Shown: piece by piece, positions 1 through 7,498 of the stretch | How positions within the stretch are numbered: the stretch's first letter is position 1 | How the letters are laid out: the number at the start of each line of letters is the position of its first letter | Origin: an uncultured Bacteroidales bacterium | Lineage (GTDB): Bacteria; Bacteroidota; Bacteroidia; Bacteroidales; Paludibacteraceae | Direction: 5' to 3' | NCBI GenBank assembly: GCA_903912795.1 | Contig: CAIWIS010000464.1 | Span: forward strand, 1 to 16,417 | Length of the DNA stretch: 16,417 nucleotides | Notes under the pieces: model-generated | Database searches by the model: none | What the model was told of the DNA's origin: nothing | The model's input: the letters and a program-made list of their open reading frames with translations, nothing else | Position numbers and translations under genes: made by a program

Positions 1-83
1 CATATACTGACAGCAAATACAATCCGGCTATATGGTGTGGTATGCCCGATGTGGTTTATACTAATACGACCCCGCAAATATAA
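1..83 (+). CDS. C-terminal end of an unidentified gene (partial)
   Basis: The frame starting at base 3 is open from the window edge to a TAA at 81-83 and gives about 26 residues ending in Pro-Gln-Ile. The composition is mixed and polar (Tyr, Asp, Asn, Pro, Trp, Thr), as expected for the end of a soluble or secreted protein. Frame 1 is also open (to a TAA at 85-87), but its translation looks less natural. A strong hairpin terminator starts exactly at this stop codon, which supports a rightward gene ending here. The fragment is too short to assign a family, and I do not recognise it. Confidence 0.4.
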   Translation, partial: YTDSKYNPAIWCGMPDVVYTNTTPQI

Positions 84-120
84 ATAAAAATAGCCAATCT
101 TTCGAAAGGCTATTTTTATT
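83..120. terminator. Bidirectional rho-independent terminator
   Basis: A 13-bp perfect stem pairs bases 83-95 with 108-120 (core TAGCC/GGCTA). A 12-base loop contains the self-complementary TTTCGAAA. The stem flanks are A-rich on the left and T-rich on the right, so the transcript from either strand ends in a U-run. It sits between a probable rightward gene end at 83 and the leftward PPIase stop at 155, the right place to terminate both converging transcripts. Confidence 0.75.
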
Positions 121-154
121 CAGTTGTCTGTCGACCGTTGTCAGTCTACTTAAA

Positions 155-2092
155 TCAATTCTTTTTTACCGTTTCGAGTATTTTTTTATCAATCTCTACA
201 GTAAATTTTGTGCGCAATTTAGCAATCCATTCTTTTTCAAGATATTCTTGGTAATCGGCAGTAACTAAGCCACGTACATCTGTGTAATCTTCAGGGAGTG
301 TTTTGAGCATTTTTCCACTTACAAATACAAAAGGATAATCCTTGTCAGCTTCAACCACCGCTTTTGATTTGAAAGCCAATTTGTCAACTTGTTTGTTATC
401 GCCTTGTACAAATATGTTTTTCTCAATTTTCACATGTTGAATGCTGTCGTTCAAGCGAGTGCGTAAGTATTTGTCAATAGAATCGTTGTGCGATTTTTTT
501 ACAATGGCTTTAGCGGCTTTAAATGTTTCTTTGTCTTTGCACATAATCAAGCGACCTTTGAAATGAGGTTTTTCCCATTTGTAATCGGCTTTGTTGTTGT
601 TAAAGTATTTTGCAAGGCCTTCGGTGTCTTTGGACGCTTTTTCCCAAACTTCGTTATTGCTAACTTCGAAAAGCAAAATACCATCGTGATATTCTTGCAT
701 CAAGAAACGGAAATCTTCATATTTCTTTTCAAGTTGCGAATCTTCATAGGCTAAAATTTCTTTCTCGGCAAAGGCAGCATATTTTTCATCAATAATGTCG
801 GCAGCTGCTGTTTTGTCGGTATACGAATTAGCTTTCAAAAACTGAGTAAAATCACTCTGAGTAAATGCTTTAGCAGCAATAGTCATTATAGGTTTTGCAA
901 GCTTCGCTGCTTCCAATTGGAAAATAGAATCCGTCAAAGTTTTTTTATCCAGCAATGAATAATATTCTTTTACCGATTCGTTATTGGTAGTAAATTTATA
1001 ATCGCTTTTGAGTTTTGCAACAAAGGATTTAAGCCCCAACGAAGCACGTTCATCGCGTTTTACTTTGCTCTGAAGATCTTCTTTCATGTTTTCAAACGTA
1101 TCAATTCCTTTGCGGTCGATTAATTTGATAATGTGCCAACCATAAGCCGACTGAATTGGAGCGCTCATATCGCCTTTGTTTTTAAGTGCAAAAGCTGCGT
1201 TTTCAAATTCAGGTATCATACGTCCGGCTCCAAACCAAGGTAATTCGCCATTTTTGGTAGCCGAACCTCTATCGTCCGATAAATCATTGGCCAGTTTTCC
1301 AAAATCATCACCTGCTTTTACGCGGTCGTAAATTGAATCAATTTTAAACTTGGCTGACTTGTTTTTTTCATCATTACCTTGTTCGGTAAAACGCATAATG
1401 TGCGCTACAAGTATTTCGCCCTGCGACTCTCTACGGCCTTGAACTTTTACAATGTGGTACCCAAAGGCAGTACGTACTGGTTTGGAAATGGTGCCAGGTT
1501 TTGTGTTATAAGCCATCGTTTCGAACGGATAAACGGTGCGAAATGCCGAAACCCAACCGATATAACCATTGTTTTCCTTGGCCGATTCGTCCTCCGAAAC
1601 CTCTTTAGCAACTTTAGCAAAGTCTTCTTTCTCAATACGTTTAGCTATAGCGTTTATTTTTTTCCAAGCAGCCAACGTATCTGCTGGTGTTGCATTTTGT
1701 TGTACACGAATAAGGATATGACTTACTTCTACATCTTCTTTTAAGCGATTATAGGCTTCTTGCAGAACCGATTCGTCTACTTTAGCATCAGTCAAATAAG
1801 GTTTTGTAAGTTGTGAGCGGTAACCTGCAAGTTCGTTGATAAACGATTTTGTGGTGTCCAATCCTTGTGCTTTTGCCTCTTCAACTTTAAGTTTAAAGTT
1901 TACAAACAAATCAACATACTCATCCAATGTTTTTTTGTCCAGCGAGTTGTTCGAATTGTTTTTGTTGTAAATGTACTCAAATTCCGATTTTAAAACGGGT
2001 TTTCCGTTTATTTTCATTAAAACCGGATCATTGGCTAAAGTGGCTGTAATTCCTAAAAATAAGAGTGCAATTGAAAATGAAACTGATCTCAT
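155..2092 (-). CDS. Periplasmic peptidylprolyl isomerase with two parvulin domains (SurA/PpiC-like)
   Basis: This is a probable exported chaperone and cis-trans prolyl isomerase that assists folding of outer-membrane or secreted proteins. With the start at 2092 the protein has 645 residues and begins with a signal peptide: Met-Arg, a hydrophobic run, then Ala-Asn at about residues 20-21. Two consecutive parvulin modules follow at about residues 122-219 and 229-327. Each shows the SHIL- or AHIM-type first strand, a GxxGW or GELPWFG segment, and the closing FGYHIVK or YGWHIIK strand. The remaining 300 or so residues are charged and lack a recognisable catalytic domain. An upstream in-frame Met at 2149 would add 19 residues ahead of the signal peptide and would lie upstream of the start site predicted from the TATTTTTG box at 2147-2154, so I prefer 2092. 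The gene lies downstream of guaB on the same strand, 111 bases away, and is probably co-transcribed with it or served by its own weak promoter. The family is secure; a specific name such as surA is not. Confidence 0.88.
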   Translation of the reverse strand: MRSVSFSIALLFLGITATLANDPVLMKINGKPVLKSEFEYIYNKNNSNNSLDKKTLDEYVDLFVNFKLKVEEAKAQGLDTTKSFINELAGYRSQLTKPYLTDAKVDESVLQEAYNRLKEDVEVSHILIRVQQNATPADTLAAWKKINAIAKRIEKEDFAKVAKEVSEDESAKENNGYIGWVSAFRTVYPFETMAYNTKPGTISKPVRTAFGYHIVKVQGRRESQGEILVAHIMRFTEQGNDEKNKSAKFKIDSIYDRVKAGDDFGKLANDLSDDRGSATKNGELPWFGAGRMIPEFENAAFALKNKGDMSAPIQSAYGWHIIKLIDRKGIDTFENMKEDLQSKVKRDERASLGLKSFVAKLKSDYKFTTNNESVKEYYSLLDKKTLTDSIFQLEAAKLAKPIMTIAAKAFTQSDFTQFLKANSYTDKTAAADIIDEKYAAFAEKEILAYEDSQLEKKYEDFRFLMQEYHDGILLFEVSNNEVWEKASKDTEGLAKYFNNNKADYKWEKPHFKGRLIMCKDKETFKAAKAIVKKSHNDSIDKYLRTRLNDSIQHVKIEKNIFVQGDNKQVDKLAFKSKAVVEADKDYPFVFVSGKMLKTLPEDYTDVRGLVTADYQEYLEKEWIAKLRTKFTVEIDKKILETVKKN

Positions 2093-2146
2093 ACGAATTA
2101 TTTGATTTAAAATAACGATAAATTTTGATTGAAAACTATTAACGTT

Positions 2147-2154
2147 CAAAAATA
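2147..2154 (-). promoter_or_regulatory. Possible Bacteroidota -7 box for the PPIase gene
   Basis: On the minus strand this reads TATTTTTG, matching the Bacteroidota -7 consensus TAnnTTTG, about 55 bases before the preferred PPIase start. No clear TTTG -33 element lies at the right spacing, so it may be a weak internal promoter or chance in AT-rich DNA. Confidence 0.3.
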
Positions 2155-2203
2155 CGAATATGTTATATTTGTTGGAATTTTATCTTGCGAATTTAATTTT
2201 TTT

Positions 2204-3679
2204 TTACTCTCCTCTACTATAATTAGGAGCTTCGCTCGTAATTGACACGTCGTGTGGGTGACTTTCGGCCACACCTGCATTGGTTATGCGTGTAAAACGA
2301 GCATTGTGCAAATCAAAAATAGTAGCCGCTCCACAATAACCCATACCTGCACGTAAACCACCTATCATCTGAAAAACTACTTCGTACAAGGTACCTTTGA
2401 AAGGTACACGAGCTGCAATTCCTTCGGGAACCAGTTTTTTCATATCGGCTTCACCATCTTGAAAATAGCGGTCTTTTGATCCTTTTTCCATAGCTTCGAG
2501 CGAACCCATACCACGATACGATTTGAATTTACGACCATTAAATATGATAGTTTCGCCTGGAGATTCTTCAACTCCGGCAAGCAATGAACCTGCCATAATA
2601 GTATAAGCTCCGGCTGCTAATGCTTTTACAATATCGCCCGAATAACGAATACCTCCATCGGCAATAACAGGTATGTCAGTTCCTTTTAAAGCTTTGGCAA
2701 CTTCGTAAATGGCCGAAAGTTGTGGAACACCTACACCGGCAATAACACGCGTGGTACAAATTGAACCAGGGCCAATGCCCACTTTTACGCCATCGGCTCC
2801 TGCTTCGACAAGCATTTTAGCAGCATCGCCTGTTGCAATATTTCCAACGATAATATCAATTGAAGGATAGCGTTTTTTTGCTTCGCGAAGTGTGTCAACT
2901 ACTCCTTTTGAATGACCATGAGCCGTATCGATAACTATAGCATCTACGCCAGCTTCGACTAATGCATCAATGCGATCGAAAACGTCGGCAGTAACGCCTA
3001 CACCAGCAGCCACACGCAAACGACCTTGTTCATCTTTCGAGGCCATTGGTTTATCTTTGGCTTTGGTAATGTCCTTGTAAGTAAGTAAACCAACTAATTT
3101 GTTGTCCTTATCAACAACAGGTAGTTTTTCAATTTTATATTGTTGAAGTATGTCGGCAGCAGCTTCTAAATCGGTTGTACGTGTGGTAGTAATCACATTT
3201 TTTTTAGTCATTACACTGTCGATAATAGTTGCCATATTTCGTTGGAAACGTAAATCGCGGTTTGTAACAATACCTAATAAGTAAAAATTCTCGTCAACAA
3301 CCGGTATACCACCAATTTTATACTCAGCCATCATGGCCAGCGCATCACCTACCGTTGCATTGGGTCTAATGGTAACTGGGTTGGATATCATGCCATTTTC
3401 GGCACGTTTTACTATGCTAACCTGCTTGGCTTGTTCGGCAATACTCATGTTTTTATGAATCACGCCAATTCCACCTTCACGAGCAATGGCTATAGCCAAT
3501 TTCGATTCGGTAACTGTATCCATAGCAGCCGAAACTACCGGAATTTTTAGTTCGATGCGACGTGAGAAACGAGTTGTGAGTTGTACATTGTGTGGAAGTA
3601 CTTCCGAATAGGCTGGGATAAGTAAAACATCGTCGAATGTAAGTCCTTCAAGTTGTACTCTTTCTGCAATAAATGACAT
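2204..3679 (-). CDS. guaB: Inosine-5'-monophosphate dehydrogenase
   Basis: This enzyme oxidises IMP to XMP with NAD+, the committed cytoplasmic step toward GMP. The 491 residues match the usual bacterial length. The N-terminal barrel segment is followed by two CBS domains at about residues 96-145 and 155-205, inserted in the TIM barrel. The catalytic loop GPGSICTTR carries the nucleophile Cys308. The IMP phosphate-binding DGGIRYSGD lies near residues 341-349. The mobile flap has the Arg404-Tyr405 pair that activates water in the family, and EGIAARVP follows at about 419-426. All key residues are present. The ATG at 3679 gives the canonical N-terminus (LTFDDVLL at about 13-20) and lies about 65 bases downstream of a predicted start site from a good Bacteroidota promoter. 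No guanine riboswitch fold is visible in the leader. It is followed on the same strand by the PPIase gene. Confidence 0.97.
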   Translation of the reverse strand: MSFIAERVQLEGLTFDDVLLIPAYSEVLPHNVQLTTRFSRRIELKIPVVSAAMDTVTESKLAIAIAREGGIGVIHKNMSIAEQAKQVSIVKRAENGMISNPVTIRPNATVGDALAMMAEYKIGGIPVVDENFYLLGIVTNRDLRFQRNMATIIDSVMTKKNVITTTRTTDLEAAADILQQYKIEKLPVVDKDNKLVGLLTYKDITKAKDKPMASKDEQGRLRVAAGVGVTADVFDRIDALVEAGVDAIVIDTAHGHSKGVVDTLREAKKRYPSIDIIVGNIATGDAAKMLVEAGADGVKVGIGPGSICTTRVIAGVGVPQLSAIYEVAKALKGTDIPVIADGGIRYSGDIVKALAAGAYTIMAGSLLAGVEESPGETIIFNGRKFKSYRGMGSLEAMEKGSKDRYFQDGEADMKKLVPEGIAARVPFKGTLYEVVFQMIGGLRAGMGYCGAATIFDLHNARFTRITNAGVAESHPHDVSITSEAPNYSRGE

Positions 3680-3698
3680 AGATTTTCTATTTTAAATG

Positions 3699-3733
3699 AT
3701 TGAAATTCAATGAGAAAAGACTTTTATGTCTTT
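3699..3733 (-). promoter_or_regulatory. Two small palindromes in the guaB leader
   Basis: Within the predicted 5' leader of guaB there is a perfect 13-base palindrome, ATTGAAATTCAAT (3699-3711), and a 6-bp hairpin AAAGAC/GTCTTT (3716-3721 with 3728-3733, loop TTTTAT). Either could be an operator or a short mRNA stem. Short palindromes are common in AT-rich DNA, so the regulatory reading is inference. Confidence 0.3.
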
Positions 3734-3748
3734 GGAAAATATTGCCTG

Positions 3749-3778
3749 CAAATATACGAATTATAAATGAAGTGCAAA
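3749..3778 (-). promoter_or_regulatory. Bacteroidota-type promoter of guaB
   Basis: On the minus strand a TTTG -33 element (3775-3778) is followed after 18 bases by a perfect TATATTTG -7 element (3749-3756), within the spacing known for the Bacteroidota housekeeping sigma factor. Transcription would begin near 3744, leaving a leader of about 65 bases before the guaB ATG. Confidence 0.65.
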
Positions 3779-3905
3779 ACATTAAAAGGTTTATTTTTTT
3801 TAAAACCAAATTTTCAGGTTTGGTGAAGTACATAATACTTCTTATCAGTTCAAAAATTTAAAATAATGTATATCTGTTTTTTTATGGATTGTGATTAAAT
3901 TTTAC

Positions 3906-3913
3906 TATTTTTG
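3906..3913 (+). promoter_or_regulatory. Possible -7 box for the lipoprotein gene
   Basis: TATTTTTG followed by CA matches the Bacteroidota -7 consensus and points toward the lipoprotein gene. The -33 TTTG is not clear. If used, the start site would be near 3920 and the 250-base leader would contain the whole palindromic element. No better box is seen nearer to the start codon. Confidence 0.35.
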
Positions 3914-3983
3914 CAACATGTAATACTGCTTTTACATCAATGTAGATGCTCAAATATAATATTGCATTTTTTCAAAGTCGAAA

Positions 3984-4071
3984 GTAACTTTACATCCCCT
4001 TTAGGGGCTTGGGGCGGCAATAATAAATGTACTAACTGCCCCTATATCCCCTAAAGGGGACTTGAAGTTAC
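3984..4071 (+). repeat. Palindromic intergenic repeat, copy 1
   Basis: This 88-base element is bounded by GTAACTT and its complement AAGTTAC. Each arm carries the same block, CCCCTTTAGGGG at 3996-4007 and CCCCTAAAGGGG at 4048-4059, followed inward by a second G-run (GGGGCGGCAA on the left, the complement of AGGGGCAGTT on the right). The arms are nearly complementary, so the whole unit can fold as one long hairpin, or each arm as a small CCCC-TTTA-GGGG hairpin. A second copy in reverse orientation lies at 9034-9110. It has no coding content and is not attached to a transposase, which suggests a MITE- or REP-like non-autonomous element. Confidence 0.85.
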
Positions 4072-4168
4072 AACTGAATTTTGAAATTATTATTTTTTAC
4101 AAAAGCGACATTATATATTTACTAATTCTTATGTATGTAGTTTTATTAATTCTTTATTTTCCAACTCT

Positions 4169-4744
4169 ATGAAACACCTCAATTTTATAGCTCGTCCAAA
4201 TTTATTTTCTAAAATTTCTTTTCAGTTTGTAGGCTTTGTTCTTGGAATGTTGATTTTCAGTTCCTGTAATCTTGATAGTATGTCAAATTACACTCCACGT
4301 ATTTCGTTTTTGCAAGCTCCTGTTTTGCAAAATGGTGATTCATTACACATTAAATACACAAGTACAGAGGGCGAATATTTATTAGATACAGTAAGTGTTG
4401 GCGATACGGTAATGTTTGTATTGCATTTGAATGCATACTCAAACAACATAACTAACTTTATGCTTACACAATCAGCCGACAGTGTGTCGCGTTTAGTATT
4501 GCCTGAAAAATCATCTTTAGATTCAATAACACTTCCTACATCGGACTATAAAGCAGGAAAGTTTGTGTTTAAACCTAACTATTCGATGATGGTTTTCTCA
4601 TTTGGCTATGTAGCTAAAAGTCCTACTAAAACCGGAAAGCTTAGCGTGTATTTAGAGTCGGATGCCAAGTTTGGTACAAGTTTAATGGGGTCAAATACAC
4701 ACTCATTTAAATTAATTACACCCATTAAGGTCCGTTTGCAATAG
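4169..4744 (+). CDS. Putative lipoprotein of unknown function
   Basis: I do not recognise a named family. The 191-residue product has a long N-terminal signal: a basic start, a hydrophobic stretch at about residues 18-30, then Phe-Ser-Ser-Cys with Cys33 as the likely lipidated residue. Phe at the -3 position of the lipobox is acceptable in this phylum but not ideal. The mature part is rich in Ser, Thr, Asp and alternating hydrophobic residues, without further cysteines, consistent with a small beta-sandwich fold at the cell envelope. There is no Lys/Asp/Glu-rich surface-export signal directly after the Cys, so surface exposure is not predicted. The gene stands alone on its strand. Its stop codon is only four bases from that of the converging copA, and its upstream region contains a palindromic repeat. 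Expression and function are unknown. Confidence 0.75.
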   Translation: MKHLNFIARPNLFSKISFQFVGFVLGMLIFSSCNLDSMSNYTPRISFLQAPVLQNGDSLHIKYTSTEGEYLLDTVSVGDTVMFVLHLNAYSNNITNFMLTQSADSVSRLVLPEKSSLDSITLPTSDYKAGKFVFKPNYSMMVFSFGYVAKSPTKTGKLSVYLESDAKFGTSLMGSNTHSFKLITPIKVRLQ

Positions 4745-4748
4745 TTTT

Positions 4749-7310
4749 TTACTGCGCTTCGATACTCAATACTTCGTAACCTGCATTCACAACCGTATTT
4801 CGCAATATTTCGTCGGTTATATTGTTCGAATGTGAAATAGTGGCGCTATTAGTGGCTAAATCAACACTTGCATTTACTCCTTGCAAGTTATTTAGTGCTT
4901 TTTCCACACGTCCACTACAATGTCCACACGTCATTCCGGCAATTTTCATTTGTTTTGAAACATTGTTTTTATTGCCAATATTAAACGCTAATTTAAAACC
5001 ATCTGTTAGTTTCATAATATTTATGTTATTAGTTGTGTTAGTTATTTGATTTTCAGCTGCTAAAGTGTTTTGTTTAAATCGAAAAAGCCGGAGTGAGTTG
5101 AGCACTACGGTAACTGAACTTAAACTCATGGCGGCAGCTGCAAACATAGGGTTGAGTTTTAGTCCAAAGCTGCTGTAGAACACTCCTGCTGCAATAGGGA
5201 TGCCAATAATATTGTAAATAAATGCCCAAAATAAATTTTGCCTAATATTTTGCATTACATTTTTGCTCAGTTGAAGCATAGTAACCAAACTTGTTAAACT
5301 GCTGCGCATTAGCACAATATCTGCTGAGTCTATTGCTATCTCGGTGCCTGCACCAATGGCAATTCCTACATTTGCTTTTGTGAGTGCTGGGGCATCGTTA
5401 ATACCATCGCCAACCATGCCAACTATTCTGCCTTGTTTTTGTAAGTTCGATATTTCAAGTTCTTTTTCGTGGGGCAATACGTCGGCTTTAAAATTTGAAA
5501 GTTGCAGTTGATTTGCAATGTATTGTGCTGTTTTTTGGTTGTCGCCTGTTAGCATTATTACGTCAATATTGAATGCTTTAAGTGCTGCAATGGCTTGTTT
5601 GCTGTCCTGCTTTACAACATCATTTATCCCAATTATTCCAATTATTTCCTTGTTTTTACTTATTAAAACAGGTGTTTTGCCTTGGTCCGATAGTGCATTA
5701 ATTTTCGGTACGTGTAATTTATAATTAATTTCATTTTCGGTTAAAAATGTTTCGTTACCAATTAAATACGTATTGTTTTCAATGCTGCCACGTATTCCTT
5801 TTCCGGGAGTGTTTGTGAAATTAGTGATGGTGTAAACATTCGTTTTTAAAGCTTCTAAATCGGTTGTAATGGCAGCTGCCAATAGATGTTCCGATAGTTT
5901 TTCGAGCGAATACACAATGCTAATAAATTCATTCTCCGTAATTATATCGCTAATATACATATCGGTTACACGAGGTTTACCTTCGGTAATGGTACCTGTT
6001 TTATCGAGCACAATAGTATTTATTTTATGCGCCATTTCCAGTGCCTCGGCATTTTTTATCAGTAATCCAAGTTCAGCGCCTTTGCCAGCACCAACCATTA
6101 TAGCCACAGGCGTGGCAAGTCCAAGAGCGCACGGACACGAAATTACGAGCACAGCTATTCCTATAGCCAACGAAAACCCGATGGAATATCCTGCTAATAA
6201 CCAAGCTACTGTTGCAACAATGGAAATTCCTATAACTACCGGAACAAAAATGCTGCTAATTTTATCGGCCAGTTTTGAGATGGGTGCTTTGGATGATGCT
6301 GCATGCTCTACTAATTGAATAATTTGTGCCAATGTTGTATTATCACCAACTCGAGTAGCTTTAAATACAAAATATCCCAATTTGTTTGTAGTTCCTGAAA
6401 TAACAGCTTGCCCCTCATTTTTATATGCCGGCATACTCTCGCCTGTAATGGCCGATTCGTCGATTTCGCCATTTCCTTGTTGAATTATGCCATCTACCGG
6501 AATTTGCTGTCCGCTTTTCACAATTACTAAATCATTTTCAATTACTTCGTCAATGGCAATCTTTAATTCTATTTCATTTCGAATAACAGTTGCGGTTTTT
6601 GGAGCAAGTTCAATTAGTTTTGACAAGGCTGTGGTTGTGCGCATTTTGGACCTTCCTTCGAGGAATTTTCCCAACGTTACCAAGGTGAGAATAGTGGCTG
6701 CCGACTCTAGATAAATGTCATGAATATTAAATTGCGTATCGGTTGATTGCAAAATAACAATAGATGTAATAATAACCAAGCTATAAATAATGGCCGCCGA
6801 AGCACCAATGGCTATTAGCGAATCCATTGTAGGTGAGCCTTTTAGTAAACTTCGAAATCCGTTTATGAAATAGCTGCGATTGAGGTAAATAATTGGAATT
6901 GTAAATATTAATTGCGATAACGAAAACCAATGCGCTTGGTGTAAAAATGCTGGAAGTGCCCATTGAAGCATGTGTCCCATGCTAATGTAAAATATCGGAA
7001 TTAAAAAAAATGCAGATAACCACCAACGAAATTTCAAGGCTTTCATTTCTAAAAAGGCCGTTGAGTTTTCTGGCGCATTATTTATTGCATTGTTTTTTTT
7101 CTGACTTGTAGCCGTATAACCAGCATTTTGTACCGATTTACAAATAAGAGTACTGTTTAAATTGTCAGGATCATAACTAACTATCATATTGTTAGATAGT
7201 AAATTAACCTGAACACTTTCAACGCCTTCCAGTTTAGTTACGCTTTTTTCGACGTGTGCCACGCATGCCGAACAAGTCATTCCTTTTATATCAAATTTCT
7301 CTGTTTTCAA
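4749..7310 (-). CDS. copA: Copper-exporting P1B-type ATPase with N- and C-terminal HMA domains
   Basis: This inner-membrane pump expels Cu(I) using ATP. The 853 residues contain, in order: an N-terminal HMA domain with GMTCSAC (Cys13, Cys16); hydrophobic helices from about residue 97; the actuator TGES loop (289-292); the CPC metal site (Cys392-Pro393-Cys394); the phosphorylated Asp436 of DKTGT; the hinge GDGINDAP (634-641); the Tyr699-Asn700 pair; and Met728/Ser732 in the last helix. CPC plus YN plus MSxSS is the Cu(I) (P1B-1) signature. Two things are odd. The nucleotide-domain motif is SEHL (His475-Leu476) where the family has SEHP. A second HMA domain with GMTCGHC (Cys795, Cys798) is attached at the C-terminus after an Asn/Thr-rich linker, resembling a fused CopZ chaperone. 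An in-frame ATG at 5015 precedes that domain. No copper regulator is adjacent. The gene is divergent from the sigma-factor operon. Confidence 0.95.
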   Translation of the reverse strand: MKTEKFDIKGMTCSACVAHVEKSVTKLEGVESVQVNLLSNNMIVSYDPDNLNSTLICKSVQNAGYTATSQKKNNAINNAPENSTAFLEMKALKFRWWLSAFFLIPIFYISMGHMLQWALPAFLHQAHWFSLSQLIFTIPIIYLNRSYFINGFRSLLKGSPTMDSLIAIGASAAIIYSLVIITSIVILQSTDTQFNIHDIYLESAATILTLVTLGKFLEGRSKMRTTTALSKLIELAPKTATVIRNEIELKIAIDEVIENDLVIVKSGQQIPVDGIIQQGNGEIDESAITGESMPAYKNEGQAVISGTTNKLGYFVFKATRVGDNTTLAQIIQLVEHAASSKAPISKLADKISSIFVPVVIGISIVATVAWLLAGYSIGFSLAIGIAVLVISCPCALGLATPVAIMVGAGKGAELGLLIKNAEALEMAHKINTIVLDKTGTITEGKPRVTDMYISDIITENEFISIVYSLEKLSEHLLAAAITTDLEALKTNVYTITNFTNTPGKGIRGSIENNTYLIGNETFLTENEINYKLHVPKINALSDQGKTPVLISKNKEIIGIIGINDVVKQDSKQAIAALKAFNIDVIMLTGDNQKTAQYIANQLQLSNFKADVLPHEKELEISNLQKQGRIVGMVGDGINDAPALTKANVGIAIGAGTEIAIDSADIVLMRSSLTSLVTMLQLSKNVMQNIRQNLFWAFIYNIIGIPIAAGVFYSSFGLKLNPMFAAAAMSLSSVTVVLNSLRLFRFKQNTLAAENQITNTTNNINIMKLTDGFKLAFNIGNKNNVSKQMKIAGMTCGHCSGRVEKALNNLQGVNASVDLATNSATISHSNNITDEILRNTVVNAGYEVLSIEAQ

Positions 7311-7332
7311 ATTGCTTGTTAGTTTTTTTGTT

Positions 7333-7340
7333 CAAATATA
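7333..7340 (-). promoter_or_regulatory. Likely -7 box of copA
   Basis: The minus strand reads TATATTTG, a perfect Bacteroidota -7 element 22 bases before the copA ATG, giving a leader of about 15-20 bases. The nearest TTTG upstream (7353-7356) is only 12 bases away, closer than usual, so the -33 element is unclear. No copper-box-like dyad was recognised. Confidence 0.45.
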
Positions 7341-7446
7341 ACGCTTATTAAACAAAAATGAAGCGATTTTGCCTTTCTGTTTAAGCCATAAAATGTTAAA
7401 ATGTAGTTTTTTTTAAAACGTTTAAATCCATTGGGCTTTTTCGATG

Positions 7447-7453
7447 CGTCTAA
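7447..7453 (+). promoter_or_regulatory. Possible ECF-sigma -10 element ahead of the sigma operon
   Basis: CGTCTAA lies 45 bases before the first gene of an operon that encodes its own sigma factor. It resembles the CGTC/TCTAA -10 elements used by many ECF sigma factors, so the operon may be autoregulated. A matching -35 (GAAC- or GTAAC-like) is not clear; AAACGTTT at 7416-7423 is too far away. No TAnnTTTG housekeeping box is seen in this interval on this strand. Confidence 0.28.
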
Positions 7454-7498
7454 CTCCTAAACAAACACAAAATTAATTCATTTTAAAAATTAGAAATC

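Larger units (their letters stand above)
3680..4168. other. 489-base intergenic region between divergent guaB and lipoprotein gene
   Basis: There is no convincing gene here. The left part holds the guaB leader and promoter (to about 3780). An isolated 6-bp stem (ACCAAA 3805-3810 with TTTGGT 3819-3824) lies just upstream of the guaB -33 box and lacks a T-run, so it is not a terminator. A TATTTTTG box points right at 3906-3913, and the palindromic repeat occupies 3984-4071. The rest is plain AT-rich sequence with only tiny ORFs of about 20 codons. Confidence 0.7.

Noticed and set aside
1379..1744. 121-residue rightward ORF opposite the PPIase gene
   Set aside because: It is antisense to the first parvulin domain, has low-complexity hydrophobic content and no start context. 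It is a shadow frame.
2164..2171. TATATTTG on the plus strand between guaB and the PPIase gene
   Set aside because: It is a perfect -7 match but points into the antisense of guaB with no gene to serve and no -33 box. Probably chance in AT-rich DNA.
3680..3744. Guanine or PRPP riboswitch upstream of guaB
   Set aside because: The leader is only about 65 bases and shows just two small palindromes. No three-way junction or conserved purine-aptamer core was seen.
3805..3824. Hairpin ACCAAA/TTTGGT as a terminator
   Set aside because: No T-run follows the stem on either strand and no gene ends nearby.
3767..3826. 19-codon ORF in the guaB upstream region
   Set aside because: It overlaps the -33 element of the guaB promoter, has no supporting signal and is within chance expectation.
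3984..4071. Palindromic repeat as a CRISPR array or insertion sequence
   Set aside because: There are only two copies 5 kb apart, no regular spacers, and no transposase or cas gene in the window.
5015..5016. Separate copZ gene starting at 5015
   Set aside because: The reading frame from copA is uninterrupted through the linker, so a single fused protein is the simplest reading. Internal initiation is kept only as a possibility.
5869..6318. 149-residue rightward ORF opposite copA
   Set aside because: It lies entirely within copA, opposite its catalytic core, and its Ala/Ser/Pro-rich translation is typical of antisense shadow frames.
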